This document shows positions 44,955 through 53,567 of a stretch of DNA of 64,000 nt, in pieces. Within the stretch, counting starts at the first letter, position 1. Each line of letters starts with the position of its first letter. A model generated the notes under the pieces. It had not been told where the DNA came from and made no database searches. It saw nothing but the letters and a program-made list of their open reading frames with translations. The translations under genes were made by a program, and so were the position numbers. The stretch comes from Enterobacter sp. SA187 (GTDB lineage: Bacteria > Pseudomonadota > Gammaproteobacteria > Enterobacterales > Enterobacteriaceae). Where the stretch lies: positions 62,001 to 126,000 of the forward strand of contig NZ_CP019113.1 of assembly GCF_001888805.2 (NCBI RefSeq), given 5' to 3'.

Positions 44955-45559
44955 TGTGTACCTCCTGGCGGCAGCATCAGCGCCGACAGATCGCCGAAAT
45001 CCGCGTTAATGGTCAGCTCGCGCTTGCGTTTGCTGGCGCGGGCGATGTCATGGTTATCGACCAGATGCAGCGCCTGCGTCGGGCAGGTGCGCACGCAGGC
45101 GGGACCGGCGTCATCGAAGCTGCACAGATCGCATTTCACCGCCACGGCGCGGATACCTGGTACCCAGTCCAGCAGCGTGCTGACACGGGCTGGCGCAGGC
45201 GGCGCGGCGGGCGCTTTCGGCGTATTGGCGTTGGCCGGAATATGCAGCGGGCGGCTGCCGGACATTTCTATCGCGCCAAATGGACAGGCGATGGCGCACA
45301 GCTTACAGCTGACGCACAGGCTTTCATTGAGCTGCACCGCGCCATCGACGCGGTTAATGGCATTCACCGGGCAGACCCCGGCGCAGGGCGCGTCTTCGCA
45401 GTGATGACATAGCTGCGGCGCAGATTCTTTTTCGTTGCGCATCACTTTCAGGCGCGGCATAGACTGCAAACCGCGCTGGCGATGCGTCTCGGCACAGGCG
45501 GCTTCACAGGTGTGGCAGCCAATGCAGAGGGTGGAGTCAGCAATTACAAAACGATTCAC
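44951..45559 (-). CDS. hycB: HycB, ferredoxin-like electron carrier linking FdhF to hydrogenase 3
   Basis: 202 residues (E. coli 203). Four [4Fe-4S] motifs: CIGCHTCEAAC, CHHCEDAPCAGVCP, CVSCKLCAIACP and CDLC...CVRTCP. It holds formate dehydrogenase H on the complex. An Ala/Pro-rich linker lies near residues 105-125. Paralogue of HydN. Confidence 0.96.
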   Translation of the reverse strand: MNRFVIADSTLCIGCHTCEAACAETHRQRGLQSMPRLKVMRNEKESAPQLCHHCEDAPCAGVCPVNAINRVDGAVQLNESLCVSCKLCAIACPFGAIEMSGSRPLHIPANANTPKAPAAPPAPARVSTLLDWVPGIRAVAVKCDLCSFDDAGPACVRTCPTQALHLVDNHDIARASKRKRELTINADFGDLSALMLPPGGTH

Positions 45560-45639
45560 CAGGCATTCCTCAGGTGGTCATTTTTGACGAAATCATGCCG
45601 ATGTACTGTCTGTTTCGACACTCATCGACACCCGTGCGG

Positions 45640-46107
45640 TTACGCCTGCGCCCTTTGTAACGGGCGGTTCACCAGCTGATGCAGATCGATGGGCAGATCC
45701 TGTTCAATGGCGGCATACAGGCCGTGGTAAACGGTGGCGATTTTATCGAGATAGTGTTCGAGTACGGCTTCGCGGGAGCGGTTGCTGACGTGGCCGTCAA
45801 CCCGGCCATCCAGCCCCAGTTGCGCCTGCGCAATCAACAGTTTGTCGTCGCTGTTTTTGCTGCCGACGTAATACTCGATGGTGTGGCTGTTAAAGCCGTC
45901 GGCGAGGGTGACGTAAACCGGAAAGTGCTCGAATAAGACAAAGCACAGATCCCGGTCCGGCGCGCAGCTCATGGCATGATGCAGCCGCGCTTTTGACAGG
46001 GTTATCCCCTGAACCAGTGAGTTGCAGTAATGACGCCATTCATCCTGGAGGCGTTGATGCCGTTCGGCAATGTAGTCCGCTTTTTCGCTAATTTCCCAGA
46101 TGGTCAT
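45640..46107 (-). CDS. hycA: HycA, regulator that counteracts FhlA
   Basis: 155 residues (E. coli 153), starting MTIWEISEKADYIAERHQRLQ. Lowers expression of the formate regulon by antagonising FhlA in E. coli. First gene of the hyc operon, read from a sigma-54 promoter and divergent from hypA. No DNA-binding motif is evident. Confidence 0.95.
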   Translation of the reverse strand: MTIWEISEKADYIAERHQRLQDEWRHYCNSLVQGITLSKARLHHAMSCAPDRDLCFVLFEHFPVYVTLADGFNSHTIEYYVGSKNSDDKLLIAQAQLGLDGRVDGHVSNRSREAVLEHYLDKIATVYHGLYAAIEQDLPIDLHQLVNRPLQRAQA

Positions 46108-46142
46108 GTCAGGTTACCCAATTAGTTGCGATAACCGTTGTT

Positions 46143-46158
46143 AGCAGTTTTTATGCCA
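46143..46158 (-). promoter_or_regulatory. Sigma-54 promoter of the hyc operon
   Basis: On the minus strand TGGCATAAAAACTGCT: GG and GC at the exact 12-base distance. It lies about 36 bases upstream of hycA. Confidence 0.88.
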
Positions 46159-46206
46159 GTTTTTAATACATTGAATTTTAAAGATAAAAAACAAAACCAT
46201 CGCGAA

Positions 46207-46250
46207 AATGACATGTCATTTCGTCAGCGTCGACATCGTCAGTGACATGT
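46207..46250. promoter_or_regulatory. Candidate FhlA enhancer region between hycA and hypA
   Basis: TGACATGTCA occurs twice around GTCGACATCGTCAG, giving a nested palindromic region between the two divergent sigma-54 promoters. It shares the CATCGTCA(G/C)T word with the inverted repeat upstream of hydN. E. coli has FhlA-binding sites in this gap; exact bases contacted here are inferred. Confidence 0.6.
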
Positions 46251-46260
46251 CAAAAAGAGC

Positions 46261-46276
46261 TGGCATCGTTATTGCA
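46261..46276 (+). promoter_or_regulatory. Sigma-54 promoter of the hyp operon
   Basis: TGGCATCGTTATTGCA is a near-ideal -24/-12 promoter (GG and GC 12 bases apart), 32 bases upstream of hypA. Confidence 0.92.
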
Positions 46277-46307
46277 TTCGTTAGGCCATCGACTAACGGG
46301 AGGCGCT

Positions 46308-46658
46308 ATGCACGAAATTACCCTTTGCCAGCGCGCGCTGGAACTTATCGAACAGCAGGCAGCGGCGCACGGCGCGCGGCGCGTCACCGGCGTGTGGTTA
46401 AAAATTGGCGCATTTTCCTGCGTCGAAAGCAGCGCATTGAGCTTCTGCTTTGATCTGGTATGCCGTGGCACCCTGGCGGAAGGTTGTACACTGCATCTCG
46501 ATGAGCAACAGGCCGAGTGCTGGTGCGGGCATTGTCAGCAGTACGTCACCTTACTGAGCCAGCGCGTGCGCCGTTGTCCGCTGTGTCACAGCGACGGCTT
46601 ACAGATTGTCGCCGACGACGGTCTGCAAATTCAGCGTCTGGAAATTGAACAGGAGTGA
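46308..46658 (+). CDS. hypA: HypA, nickel chaperone for hydrogenase 3
   Basis: 116 residues, as in E. coli. Starts MHEITLCQRALELIE with the nickel ligand His2; the zinc site is two CxxC pairs in CWCGHCQ and CPLCHS. The ATG follows CGGGAGGCGC; an in-frame upstream ATG lies inside the sigma-54 promoter. Delivers nickel to HycE with HypB. First gene of hypABCDE. Confidence 0.97.
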   Translation: MHEITLCQRALELIEQQAAAHGARRVTGVWLKIGAFSCVESSALSFCFDLVCRGTLAEGCTLHLDEQQAECWCGHCQQYVTLLSQRVRRCPLCHSDGLQIVADDGLQIQRLEIEQE

Positions 46659-46661
46659 AAT

Positions 46662-47531
46662 ATGTGTACCACCTGTGGTTGCGGTGAAGGCAATCTCTAT
46701 ATAGAAGGCGACGAGCACAATCCGCACTCGGCGTTTCGCGGGGCGCCCTTCGCGCCTGCCGCCCGGCCCGGGCTTACCATCACTGGCATGAAAACCGCCT
46801 TTAGTCCAACGCAAACCGACAGCGGCGATCTGCATTATGGTCATGGCGAGGCGGGCACCCATGCGCCCGGCATGAGCCAGCGCCGGATGCTGGAAGTGGA
46901 AATCGACGTGCTGGATAAAAACAATCAGCTTGCCGCCCGCAACCGCGCGCGCTTCGCCGCCCGCCAGCTGCTGGTGCTGAACCTGGTTTCCAGCCCCGGC
47001 TCCGGTAAGACCACTCTGCTCACCGATACCCTGCTGCGCCTGAAAGGCAAAACCGCCTGCGCGGTGATTGAAGGCGATCAGCAAACGGTAAACGACGCCG
47101 CGCGTATTCGCGCCACCGGCACCCCGGCCATTCAGGTGAATACCGGTAAAGGCTGCCATCTGGATGCACAGATGATCGCCGACGCCGCGCCGCGTTTACC
47201 GCTGGACGACGGCGGTATTTTGTTCATCGAAAACGTCGGCAACCTGGTGTGTCCGGCGAGCTTTGACCTGGGCGAGCGGCATAAAGTGGCGGTACTGTCC
47301 GTCACCGAAGGCGAAGACAAGCCGCTGAAATATCCGCATATGTTTGCCGCCGCCTCGCTGATGCTGCTCAATAAAATCGACCTGCTGCCCTATCTGAATT
47401 TTGACGTCGAACGCTGTTTAGAGGCGGCGCGGGCGGTGAATCCACAGATAGAAGTGATCCTGATCTCCGCCACCAGCGGCGAAGGCATGGACAGCTGGCT
47501 TGCCTGGCTGGAGGCGCAACAATGTGCATAG
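46662..47531 (+). CDS. hypB: HypB, nickel-binding GTPase
   Basis: 289 residues (E. coli 290). The N-terminal high-affinity nickel motif is MCTTCGCGEG (Cys2, 5 and 7). The GTPase domain from about residue 100 has P-loop SSPGSGKTTLL, the metal site GKGCHLDAQM and the NKIDLLPYL base-recognition motif. Inserts nickel into the HycE precursor. Overlaps hypC by 10 bases. Confidence 0.97.
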   Translation: MCTTCGCGEGNLYIEGDEHNPHSAFRGAPFAPAARPGLTITGMKTAFSPTQTDSGDLHYGHGEAGTHAPGMSQRRMLEVEIDVLDKNNQLAARNRARFAARQLLVLNLVSSPGSGKTTLLTDTLLRLKGKTACAVIEGDQQTVNDAARIRATGTPAIQVNTGKGCHLDAQMIADAAPRLPLDDGGILFIENVGNLVCPASFDLGERHKVAVLSVTEGEDKPLKYPHMFAAASLMLLNKIDLLPYLNFDVERCLEAARAVNPQIEVILISATSGEGMDSWLAWLEAQQCA

Positions 47532-47809
47532 GCGTACCGGGGCAGATCAGCGCCATCGACGGTTTACAGGCGAAAGTGGACGTCTGCGGCATTCAGCGTG
47601 ATGTGGATCTGACGCTGGTGGGCAGCACCGATGAAACAGGCCAGTCGCGCCTCGGCCAGTGGGTGCTGGTGCACGTCGGCTTTGCGATGAGCGTGATCAA
47701 CGAAGCGGAAGCCCGCGACACCCTGAGAGCCCTGCAAAATATGTTTGAGGTAGAGCCGGACGTCGGCGGTCTGCTGTACGGTGACGCCCACAACAGCGGA
47801 GGCCGGTGA
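47522..47809 (+). CDS. hypC: HypC, chaperone for Fe(CN)2CO assembly on hydrogenase 3
   Basis: 95 residues (E. coli 90). The essential Cys2 is in MCIGVPGQISAID. Forms a complex with HypD that carries the iron and its ligands, then with the HycE precursor. Overlaps hypB and hypD. Confidence 0.96.
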   Translation: MCIGVPGQISAIDGLQAKVDVCGIQRDVDLTLVGSTDETGQSRLGQWVLVHVGFAMSVINEAEARDTLRALQNMFEVEPDVGGLLYGDAHNSGGR

Positions 47810-48930
47810 TGCGTTTTGTTGATGAATACCGCGCCCCGGAACAGGTGATGCAGCTTATCGATCGCCTGCGGGATCGCGCCCGCCAGCTCTCTTACACCGC
47901 TTCCCGCCCGCTGCGCATTATGGAAGTGTGCGGCGGCCATACCCACGCGATTTTTAAATTCGGCCTCGATCAGCTGCTGCCGGACAATATCGAATTCATT
48001 CACGGGCCGGGCTGCCCGGTCTGCGTGTTGCCGATGGGACGCATCGACACCTGCGTGGAGATCGCCAGCCGTCCGGAGGTGATTTTCTGCACCTTCGGCG
48101 ATGCCATCCGCGTGCCGGGAAAAAACGGTTCGCTGTTGCAGGCGAAAGCGCGCGGCGCGGATATCCGCATTGTCTATTCGCCGATGGACGCGCTGACGCT
48201 GGCGGCGGAAAACCCGCAGCGCAAAGTGGTGTTTTTCGGCCTCGGCTTTGAGACCACCATGCCCGCCACCGCCATTACGCTGCAACAGGCGAAGGCGCGC
48301 GGGCTCGATAATTTCTATTTTTTCTGCCAGCACATCACGCTGATCCCGACGCTGCGCAGCCTGCTGGAAGCGCCGGACAACGGCATCGACGCCTTTTTAG
48401 CGCCGGGGCACGTCAGCATGGTGATCGGTATCGACGCCTACGGCTTTATCGCCAGCGACTTTCAGCGCCCGTTAGTGGTGGCGGGTTTCGAACCTCTTGA
48501 TCTACTGCAAGGCGTACTGATGCTGGTTGAGCAGAAAATAGCAGCCCGCAGTCTGGTTGAAAATCAGTACCGCCGCGTGGTGCCCGATGGCGGCAACGCG
48601 CTGGCCCGTCAGGCGATGGCCGAGGTGTTCTGCGTCGAAGGCAAAAGCGAGTGGCGCGGGCTTGGCATGATCGAACACTCCGGCGTGCAGCTGACACCGG
48701 CGTACCAGTCATTTGATGCGCAGGCGCATTTTCGCCCTGCCCCGCAGCAGGCGTATGACGATCCGCGCGCCCGCTGCGGCGACGTGCTGACCGGTAAATG
48801 CAAACCGCACCAGTGCCCGCTGTTCGGCAAAACCTGCGATCCGCAGTCGGCCTTTGGCGCGCTGATGGTCTCCTCAGAGGGAGCCTGCGCCGCCTGGTAT
48901 CAGTATCGCAGTCAGGAGAGTGAAGCATGA
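47806..48930 (+). CDS. hypD: HypD, iron-sulfur scaffold for the Fe(CN)2CO unit
   Basis: 374 residues (E. coli 373). The catalytic CGGHTHAIFK motif (Cys near residue 43), GPGCPVCVLP, and the C-terminal [4Fe-4S] ligands in CGDVLTGKCKPHQCPLFGKTC. Accepts cyanide from HypE while bound to HypC. Overlaps hypC and hypE by 4 bases. Confidence 0.97.
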   Translation: MMRFVDEYRAPEQVMQLIDRLRDRARQLSYTASRPLRIMEVCGGHTHAIFKFGLDQLLPDNIEFIHGPGCPVCVLPMGRIDTCVEIASRPEVIFCTFGDAIRVPGKNGSLLQAKARGADIRIVYSPMDALTLAAENPQRKVVFFGLGFETTMPATAITLQQAKARGLDNFYFFCQHITLIPTLRSLLEAPDNGIDAFLAPGHVSMVIGIDAYGFIASDFQRPLVVAGFEPLDLLQGVLMLVEQKIAARSLVENQYRRVVPDGGNALARQAMAEVFCVEGKSEWRGLGMIEHSGVQLTPAYQSFDAQAHFRPAPQQAYDDPRARCGDVLTGKCKPHQCPLFGKTCDPQSAFGALMVSSEGACAAWYQYRSQESEA

Positions 48931-49937
48931 GTACCGTACAACTGGCCCACGGCAGCGGCGGCCAGGCGATGCAGCAGTTGATCGGCAGCCTGTTTATGCA
49001 GGCCTTTGACAATCCCTGGCTGGCGGAGCAGGAAGATCAGGCGCGCCTTGATCTCGCCACGCTGAGCGCCGCGGGCGACCGGCTGGCCTTTTCCACCGAC
49101 AGCTACGTTATCGATCCGCTGTTTTTCCCCGGCGGCGACATCGGCAAGCTCGCCATCTGCGGCACCGCTAACGATGTGGCGGTAAGCGGCGCGCTGCCGC
49201 GCTTTTTCTCCTGTGGGTTTATCCTTGAAGAAGGACTGCCCCTCGACACGCTGCGGGCAGTGGTCAACAGCATGGCGGCGACAGCGAAAGCGGCCGGTAT
49301 CGCGATTGTCACCGGCGATACTAAAGTCGTGCAGCGCGGCGCGGCGGATAAGCTTTTTATTAACACTGCCGGGATCGGCGCTATCCCCGCCGGGATCCGC
49401 TGGGGGGCGCAACAGCTGCAACCCGGCGATCTGCTGCTGGTGAGCGGCACGCTGGGGGATCACGGCGCGACCATCCTCAATCTGCGGGAAAACCTCGGTC
49501 TGGATGGCGATCTGGTGAGCGACTGCGCCGTACTGACGCCGCTTGTCCAGTCTCTGCGCGATATTCCCGGCGTCAAAGCCCTGCGCGATGCCACCCGCGG
49601 CGGCGTCAACGCGGTGGCCCATGAGTTTGCCGCCAGCTGCGGCTACGGTATTGAACTGCGCGAGGCCGACCTGCCGATGAAACCGGCGGTGCGCGGCGTC
49701 TGTGAACTGCTGGGGCTGGAGGCGCTGAATTTTGCCAATGAAGGCAAACTGGTGATCGCCGTGGAACGCCATGCCGCCGATGCGGTACTGGAGCGACTGC
49801 GCGCCCATCCGCTCGGCCGCGACGCGGCGCTGATAGGCGAAGTGGTCGGGCGCAAGGGCGTGCGTCTCGCCGGATTATATGGCGTGAAGCGCATACTGGA
49901 TCTGCCGCACGCTGAGCCGCTGCCGCGCATTTGCTGA
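48927..49937 (+). CDS. hypE: HypE, cyanide-forming carbamoyl dehydratase
   Basis: 336 residues, as in E. coli. PurM-like ATP-binding fold (LAHGSGGQAMQQL, CGTANDVAVSGA, VTGDTKVV) and the C-terminal PLPRIC with the Cys that HypF carbamoylates. ATP-dependent dehydration yields a thiocyanate, the source of the CN ligands. Last gene of hypA-E; fhlA follows after 75 bases. Confidence 0.97.
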   Translation: MSTVQLAHGSGGQAMQQLIGSLFMQAFDNPWLAEQEDQARLDLATLSAAGDRLAFSTDSYVIDPLFFPGGDIGKLAICGTANDVAVSGALPRFFSCGFILEEGLPLDTLRAVVNSMAATAKAAGIAIVTGDTKVVQRGAADKLFINTAGIGAIPAGIRWGAQQLQPGDLLLVSGTLGDHGATILNLRENLGLDGDLVSDCAVLTPLVQSLRDIPGVKALRDATRGGVNAVAHEFAASCGYGIELREADLPMKPAVRGVCELLGLEALNFANEGKLVIAVERHAADAVLERLRAHPLGRDAALIGEVVGRKGVRLAGLYGVKRILDLPHAEPLPRIC

Positions 49938-50012
49938 TATTTGCGCCGCCGCCACCTGTATTCATTAAAACTCTTTTTGCACCGGCTTTCGGTGCCTTTC
50001 TGGACTAGCGAT

Positions 50013-52085
50013 ATGTCGTATACACCGATGAGCGATCTCGGGCAGCAGGGCCTGTTTGATATTACGCGCACGTTATTACATCAGCCCGATCTGCCGTCGC
50101 TCTGTCAGAGCCTGACGCAGCTGGTGAAGGCGTCAGACCTGGCGGACAGCGCAGCGATCGTATTATGGAACGCCGACGATCATCATGCCCGCTATTACGC
50201 CACGCGGGCAGATGGCCGCGCGGTGAAATATGAAGATGACACGCTGCTGGCGCACGGCCCGGTGCGGCGCATTCTGTCACGCCCGGAGGCGCTGCACTGC
50301 AATTACGCGGAGTTCTGCGACACCTGGCCGCAGCTGGCGGCCAGCGGCCTGTACGATCCCTGGGGACACTACTCTCTGCTGCCTCTGGCGATTGACGGGC
50401 GGATCTTCGGCGGCTGCGAGTTTATTCGTCAGGCGGACAGGCCCTGGAGCGAGAAAGAGTACGCCCGTCTGCATACCCTCGCCCAGCTCACCGGCGTGGT
50501 GATGGAACATATTCAGCAGCACCCTGACGGCGCATCCGATCACGAACTGCTGTGCCGCGAGCGGGATAACTTCCGCATTCTGGTGGCCATTACCAATGCG
50601 GTATTGTCCCGGCTGGACATTGACGATCTGGTCAGCGAGGTGGCGAAAGAGATCCACCACTATTTCCACATCGACGCCATCAGCATCGTGCTGCGCAGCA
50701 GTCGTAAAGGCAAACTCAATATTTACTCCACCCATTATCCGAATGACCGCTCGCCGGTGCATGAGCAAAGTGAAGTGGACGAGGCGGGTACGCTCTCCGA
50801 GCGGGTATTTAACAGCAAGGATGTGCTGGTGCTGAAACTGCACGAGCGCGACAAACTGGCCCCTTATGAGCGTCGGCTGTTTGAAACCTGGGGCAATAAG
50901 ATCCAGACGCTGTGCCTGCTGCCGCTGATGTCCGGCAGCACGCTGCTCGGCGTGCTTAAACTTGCGCAGTGCGATGGCGAAACCTTTACGCCGTCCACCC
51001 TGTCGCTGTTGCGGCAGATCGCTGAACGGGTGGCCATTGCCGTCGACAATGCGCAGGCCTATCAGGAAATTCACCGCCTGAAAGAACGGCTGGTGGATGA
51101 AAACCTGGCGCTCACCGAGCAGCTTAACAACGTGGACAGCGAGTTCGGGGAGATTATCGGCCGCAGCGAAGCCATGTACAGCGTGCTGCAACAGGTGGAA
51201 ATGGTGGCGAAAAGCAACAGTACGGTGCTCATCCTTGGCGAAACCGGCACCGGGAAAGAACTGATTGCCCGCGCTATTCATAATCTCAGCGGACGCAACG
51301 CGCGCCGCATGGTGAAAATGAACTGCGCCGCCATGCCTGCCGGACTGCTGGAAAGCGATCTCTTTGGTCATGAGCGCGGAGCTTTTACCGGGGCCAGCGC
51401 CCAGCGCATCGGCCGCTTTGAACTGGCGGATAAAAGTTCGCTCTTCCTGGATGAAGTGGGTGATATGCCGCTCGAACTTCAGCCGAAGCTGCTGCGGGTA
51501 TTGCAGGAGCAGGAGTTTGAACGCCTCGGCAGCAACAAACTGATCCAGACGGATGTGCGCCTGATCGCCGCCACCAATCGCGATCTGAAACAGATGGTGG
51601 CCGATCGCGAATTTCGCAGCGATCTCTACTATCGCCTGAACGTCTTTCCGATCCGCATTCCGCCGCTGCGTGAACGCCCGGAAGATATTCCCCTGCTGGT
51701 CAAAGCCTTCACCTTCAAAATCGCCCACCGGCTGGGGCGCAATATCGACAGCATCCCCGCCGAAACGCTGCGTATTTTAAGCAACCAGCCGTGGCCGGGT
51801 AATGTGCGCGAGCTGGAAAACGTTGTCGAGCGCGCCGTGCTGCTGACGCGGGGCAACGTTCTGCAATTGTCGATGGCGGAAATGAGCGTGCCGCAACGCT
51901 TCGATGCGGCGGTGGAAACGCCGCAGGAGGGCGAAGATGAATATCAGTTGATCGTCAGGATCCTGCGTGAAACCAACGGCGTGGTCGCCGGGCCAAAAGG
52001 CGCGGCGCAGCGGCTGGGGTTAAAACGCACGACGCTGCTCTCAAGGATGAAGCGGCTGGGGATTGATAAAGATACGCTGCACTAA
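50013..52085 (+). CDS. fhlA: FhlA, formate-responsive sigma-54 activator
   Basis: 690 residues (E. coli 692), from the ATG giving MSYTPMSDLGQQGLFD. Two GAF-type sensor regions (residues ~25-180 and ~200-340) bind formate; the AAA+ domain has GETGTGKE, the sigma-54 loop GAFTGA and LFLDEVGDMP; the C-terminal helix-turn-helix is GPKGAAQRLGLKRTTLLSRMKRLG. Drives hyc, hyp and hydN-fdhF-hypF when formate builds up without oxygen. Probably partly read with the hyp operon. Confidence 0.97.
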   Translation: MSYTPMSDLGQQGLFDITRTLLHQPDLPSLCQSLTQLVKASDLADSAAIVLWNADDHHARYYATRADGRAVKYEDDTLLAHGPVRRILSRPEALHCNYAEFCDTWPQLAASGLYDPWGHYSLLPLAIDGRIFGGCEFIRQADRPWSEKEYARLHTLAQLTGVVMEHIQQHPDGASDHELLCRERDNFRILVAITNAVLSRLDIDDLVSEVAKEIHHYFHIDAISIVLRSSRKGKLNIYSTHYPNDRSPVHEQSEVDEAGTLSERVFNSKDVLVLKLHERDKLAPYERRLFETWGNKIQTLCLLPLMSGSTLLGVLKLAQCDGETFTPSTLSLLRQIAERVAIAVDNAQAYQEIHRLKERLVDENLALTEQLNNVDSEFGEIIGRSEAMYSVLQQVEMVAKSNSTVLILGETGTGKELIARAIHNLSGRNARRMVKMNCAAMPAGLLESDLFGHERGAFTGASAQRIGRFELADKSSLFLDEVGDMPLELQPKLLRVLQEQEFERLGSNKLIQTDVRLIAATNRDLKQMVADREFRSDLYYRLNVFPIRIPPLRERPEDIPLLVKAFTFKIAHRLGRNIDSIPAETLRILSNQPWPGNVRELENVVERAVLLTRGNVLQLSMAEMSVPQRFDAAVETPQEGEDEYQLIVRILRETNGVVAGPKGAAQRLGLKRTTLLSRMKRLGIDKDTLH

Positions 52086-52091
52086 ACGGAT

Positions 52092-52121
52092 GGCCCGGCG
52101 GAATAAAGGTCGGGCTATTTT
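52092..52121. terminator. Terminator between fhlA and ygbA
   Basis: GCCCG, an imperfect inner stem, CGGGC, then TATTTTTT just past the fhlA stop. It may also serve ygbA from the other side, less ideally. Confidence 0.7.
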
Positions 52122-52459
52122 TTGGGACGGTATTTTTCCGGCAGTTCCGGCACCGGGCGCTTATCATCGATCAGATGGCGCACCGTCAGCACCGGGTGCC
52201 GCCACAGCATCCGCGGCCCCGCCCAGCGCATGATCGCCTTCATCTCTTCACGCTTTACCGGCTGATAGCAGTGCACCGGGCACTGTTTGCACGCCGGCTT
52301 TTCCTCGCCAAACACGCATTTATCCAGCCGTTTTTCCGCATAGGCGTACAGCGCGTCGTAATGCTCCGCATCGGCAACGGCATCGGGTGACTGCCGCTGA
52401 TAGAGCGTGATCATTTTACGGATGGTGAGTTTTTCGCGGGCAATGCGTTTGCCGGACAT
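52115..52459 (-). CDS. ygbA: YgbA, nitrosative-stress-associated conserved protein
   Basis: 114 residues (E. coli 117). Cysteine motif CVFGEEKPACKQCPVHCYQP near residues 48-67 could hold a metal or iron-sulfur centre. In E. coli ygbA is repressed by the NO sensor NsrR; its molecular role is unproven. Faces fhlA head-on. Confidence 0.93.
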   Translation of the reverse strand: MSGKRIAREKLTIRKMITLYQRQSPDAVADAEHYDALYAYAEKRLDKCVFGEEKPACKQCPVHCYQPVKREEMKAIMRWAGPRMLWRHPVLTVRHLIDDKRPVPELPEKYRPKK

Positions 52460-52480
52460 AGGAACGCGCTCCTGAATATA

Positions 52481-52503
52481 AACATGCTTTTATTTTACAA
52501 CTT
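52481..52503 (-). promoter_or_regulatory. Possible NsrR site upstream of ygbA
   Basis: AACATGCTTTT resembles one NsrR half-site (AAGATGCATTT), 22 bases upstream of ygbA; the second half is poor. Supported mainly by known NsrR control of ygbA in E. coli. Confidence 0.35.
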
Positions 52504-52593
52504 TACATTCCCTGCCACCAGATCGGTGATTTTTTGTCTGCCTGGCTATTAAATGCGAATAATTTTCGCTCAGACCTATAGCGTGTGCTATAT

Positions 52594-52613
52594 AACATAG
52601 CAAAGGCTATATT
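52594..52613. promoter_or_regulatory. MntR box of sitABCD
   Basis: AACATAGCAAAGGCTATATT matches the MntR palindrome (AACATAGC-N4-GCTATGTT) at all but one position, 36 bases upstream of sitA. It predicts repression by manganese. A Fur box is likely by analogy with Salmonella but could not be delimited. Confidence 0.9.
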
Positions 52614-52649
52614 CGCTGTATTATTAACCACGCCATCATGAGGGATACC

Positions 52650-53567
52650 ATGCCGTACTCATCACGTCTGAGATTCGTGTTCGCCGCTGCCCTGGTTTCG
52701 CTGTTCGCCCTTTCGCCCGCGCAGGCAAAAGAGAAATTCAGGGTCATCACCACTTTCACCGTGATCGCAGATATGGCGCAAAACGTGGCGGGGGATGCGG
52801 CAGAGGTCAGTTCGATCACCAAACCGGGGGCGGAGATCCACGAATATCAGCCGACGCCCGGCGACATTAAACGCGCCCAGGGCGCGCAGTTGATCCTCGC
52901 CAATGGTCTGAACCTGGAGCTGTGGTTTGCGCGTTTTTATCAGCATCTGTCCGGCGTGCCGGAGGTGGTGGTATCTGATGGTGTAAAACCGATGGGCATC
53001 AGCGAAGGCCCCTATAACGGTAAACCTAATCCTCATGCATGGATGTCTGCCGAAAATGCGCTGATCTACGTGGATAACATTCGTGATGCGCTGGTGAAAT
53101 ACGATCCGGACAACGCACAAATCTACCAGCAAAACGCGACAGCCTATAAAGCGAAGATCCAGGCAACGCTGGCTCCGGTGCGCGCGCAGCTGGACTCACT
53201 GCCTGCGGACAAACGCTGGCTGGTGACCAGCGAGGGGGCGTTCTCCTATCTGGCGCGGGATTATGATCTCAAAGAGCTGTACCTGTGGCCGATCAATGCC
53301 GATCAGCAGGGCACACCGCAACAAGTGCGCAAAGTGATCGACGCGATCAAGAAAAATCATATTCCGGTGGTGTTCAGCGAAAGTACGGTATCGGATAAAC
53401 CGGCGAAACAGGTGGCGCGGGAAACCGGCGCGCTCTACGGCGGCGTACTCTACGTTGACTCCCTCAGCGCCGCCGGCGGCCCGGTGCCGACCTTTCTCGA
53501 TCTGCTGCGCGTAACCAGTGAAACCCTGGTGAAAGGCATTCAGCAGGGCGTGGAGGCGCAAAAATGA
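52650..53567 (+). CDS. sitA: SitA, periplasmic Mn/Fe-binding protein
   Basis: 305 residues from the ATG preceded by GAGGGA; an ATG 12 bases upstream lacks a ribosome-binding site. Signal peptide to about ALSPAQA, then KEKFRVITTFTVIADMAQNV. Cluster A-I (ZnuA/SitA) binding protein; metal ligands expected among His in PGAEIHEYQPTP and NPHAWMS, Glu in TSEGAFSYLARD and a late Asp. First gene of sitABCD; overlaps sitB by 4 bases. Confidence 0.95.
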   Translation: MPYSSRLRFVFAAALVSLFALSPAQAKEKFRVITTFTVIADMAQNVAGDAAEVSSITKPGAEIHEYQPTPGDIKRAQGAQLILANGLNLELWFARFYQHLSGVPEVVVSDGVKPMGISEGPYNGKPNPHAWMSAENALIYVDNIRDALVKYDPDNAQIYQQNATAYKAKIQATLAPVRAQLDSLPADKRWLVTSEGAFSYLARDYDLKELYLWPINADQQGTPQQVRKVIDAIKKNHIPVVFSESTVSDKPAKQVARETGALYGGVLYVDSLSAAGGPVPTFLDLLRVTSETLVKGIQQGVEAQK

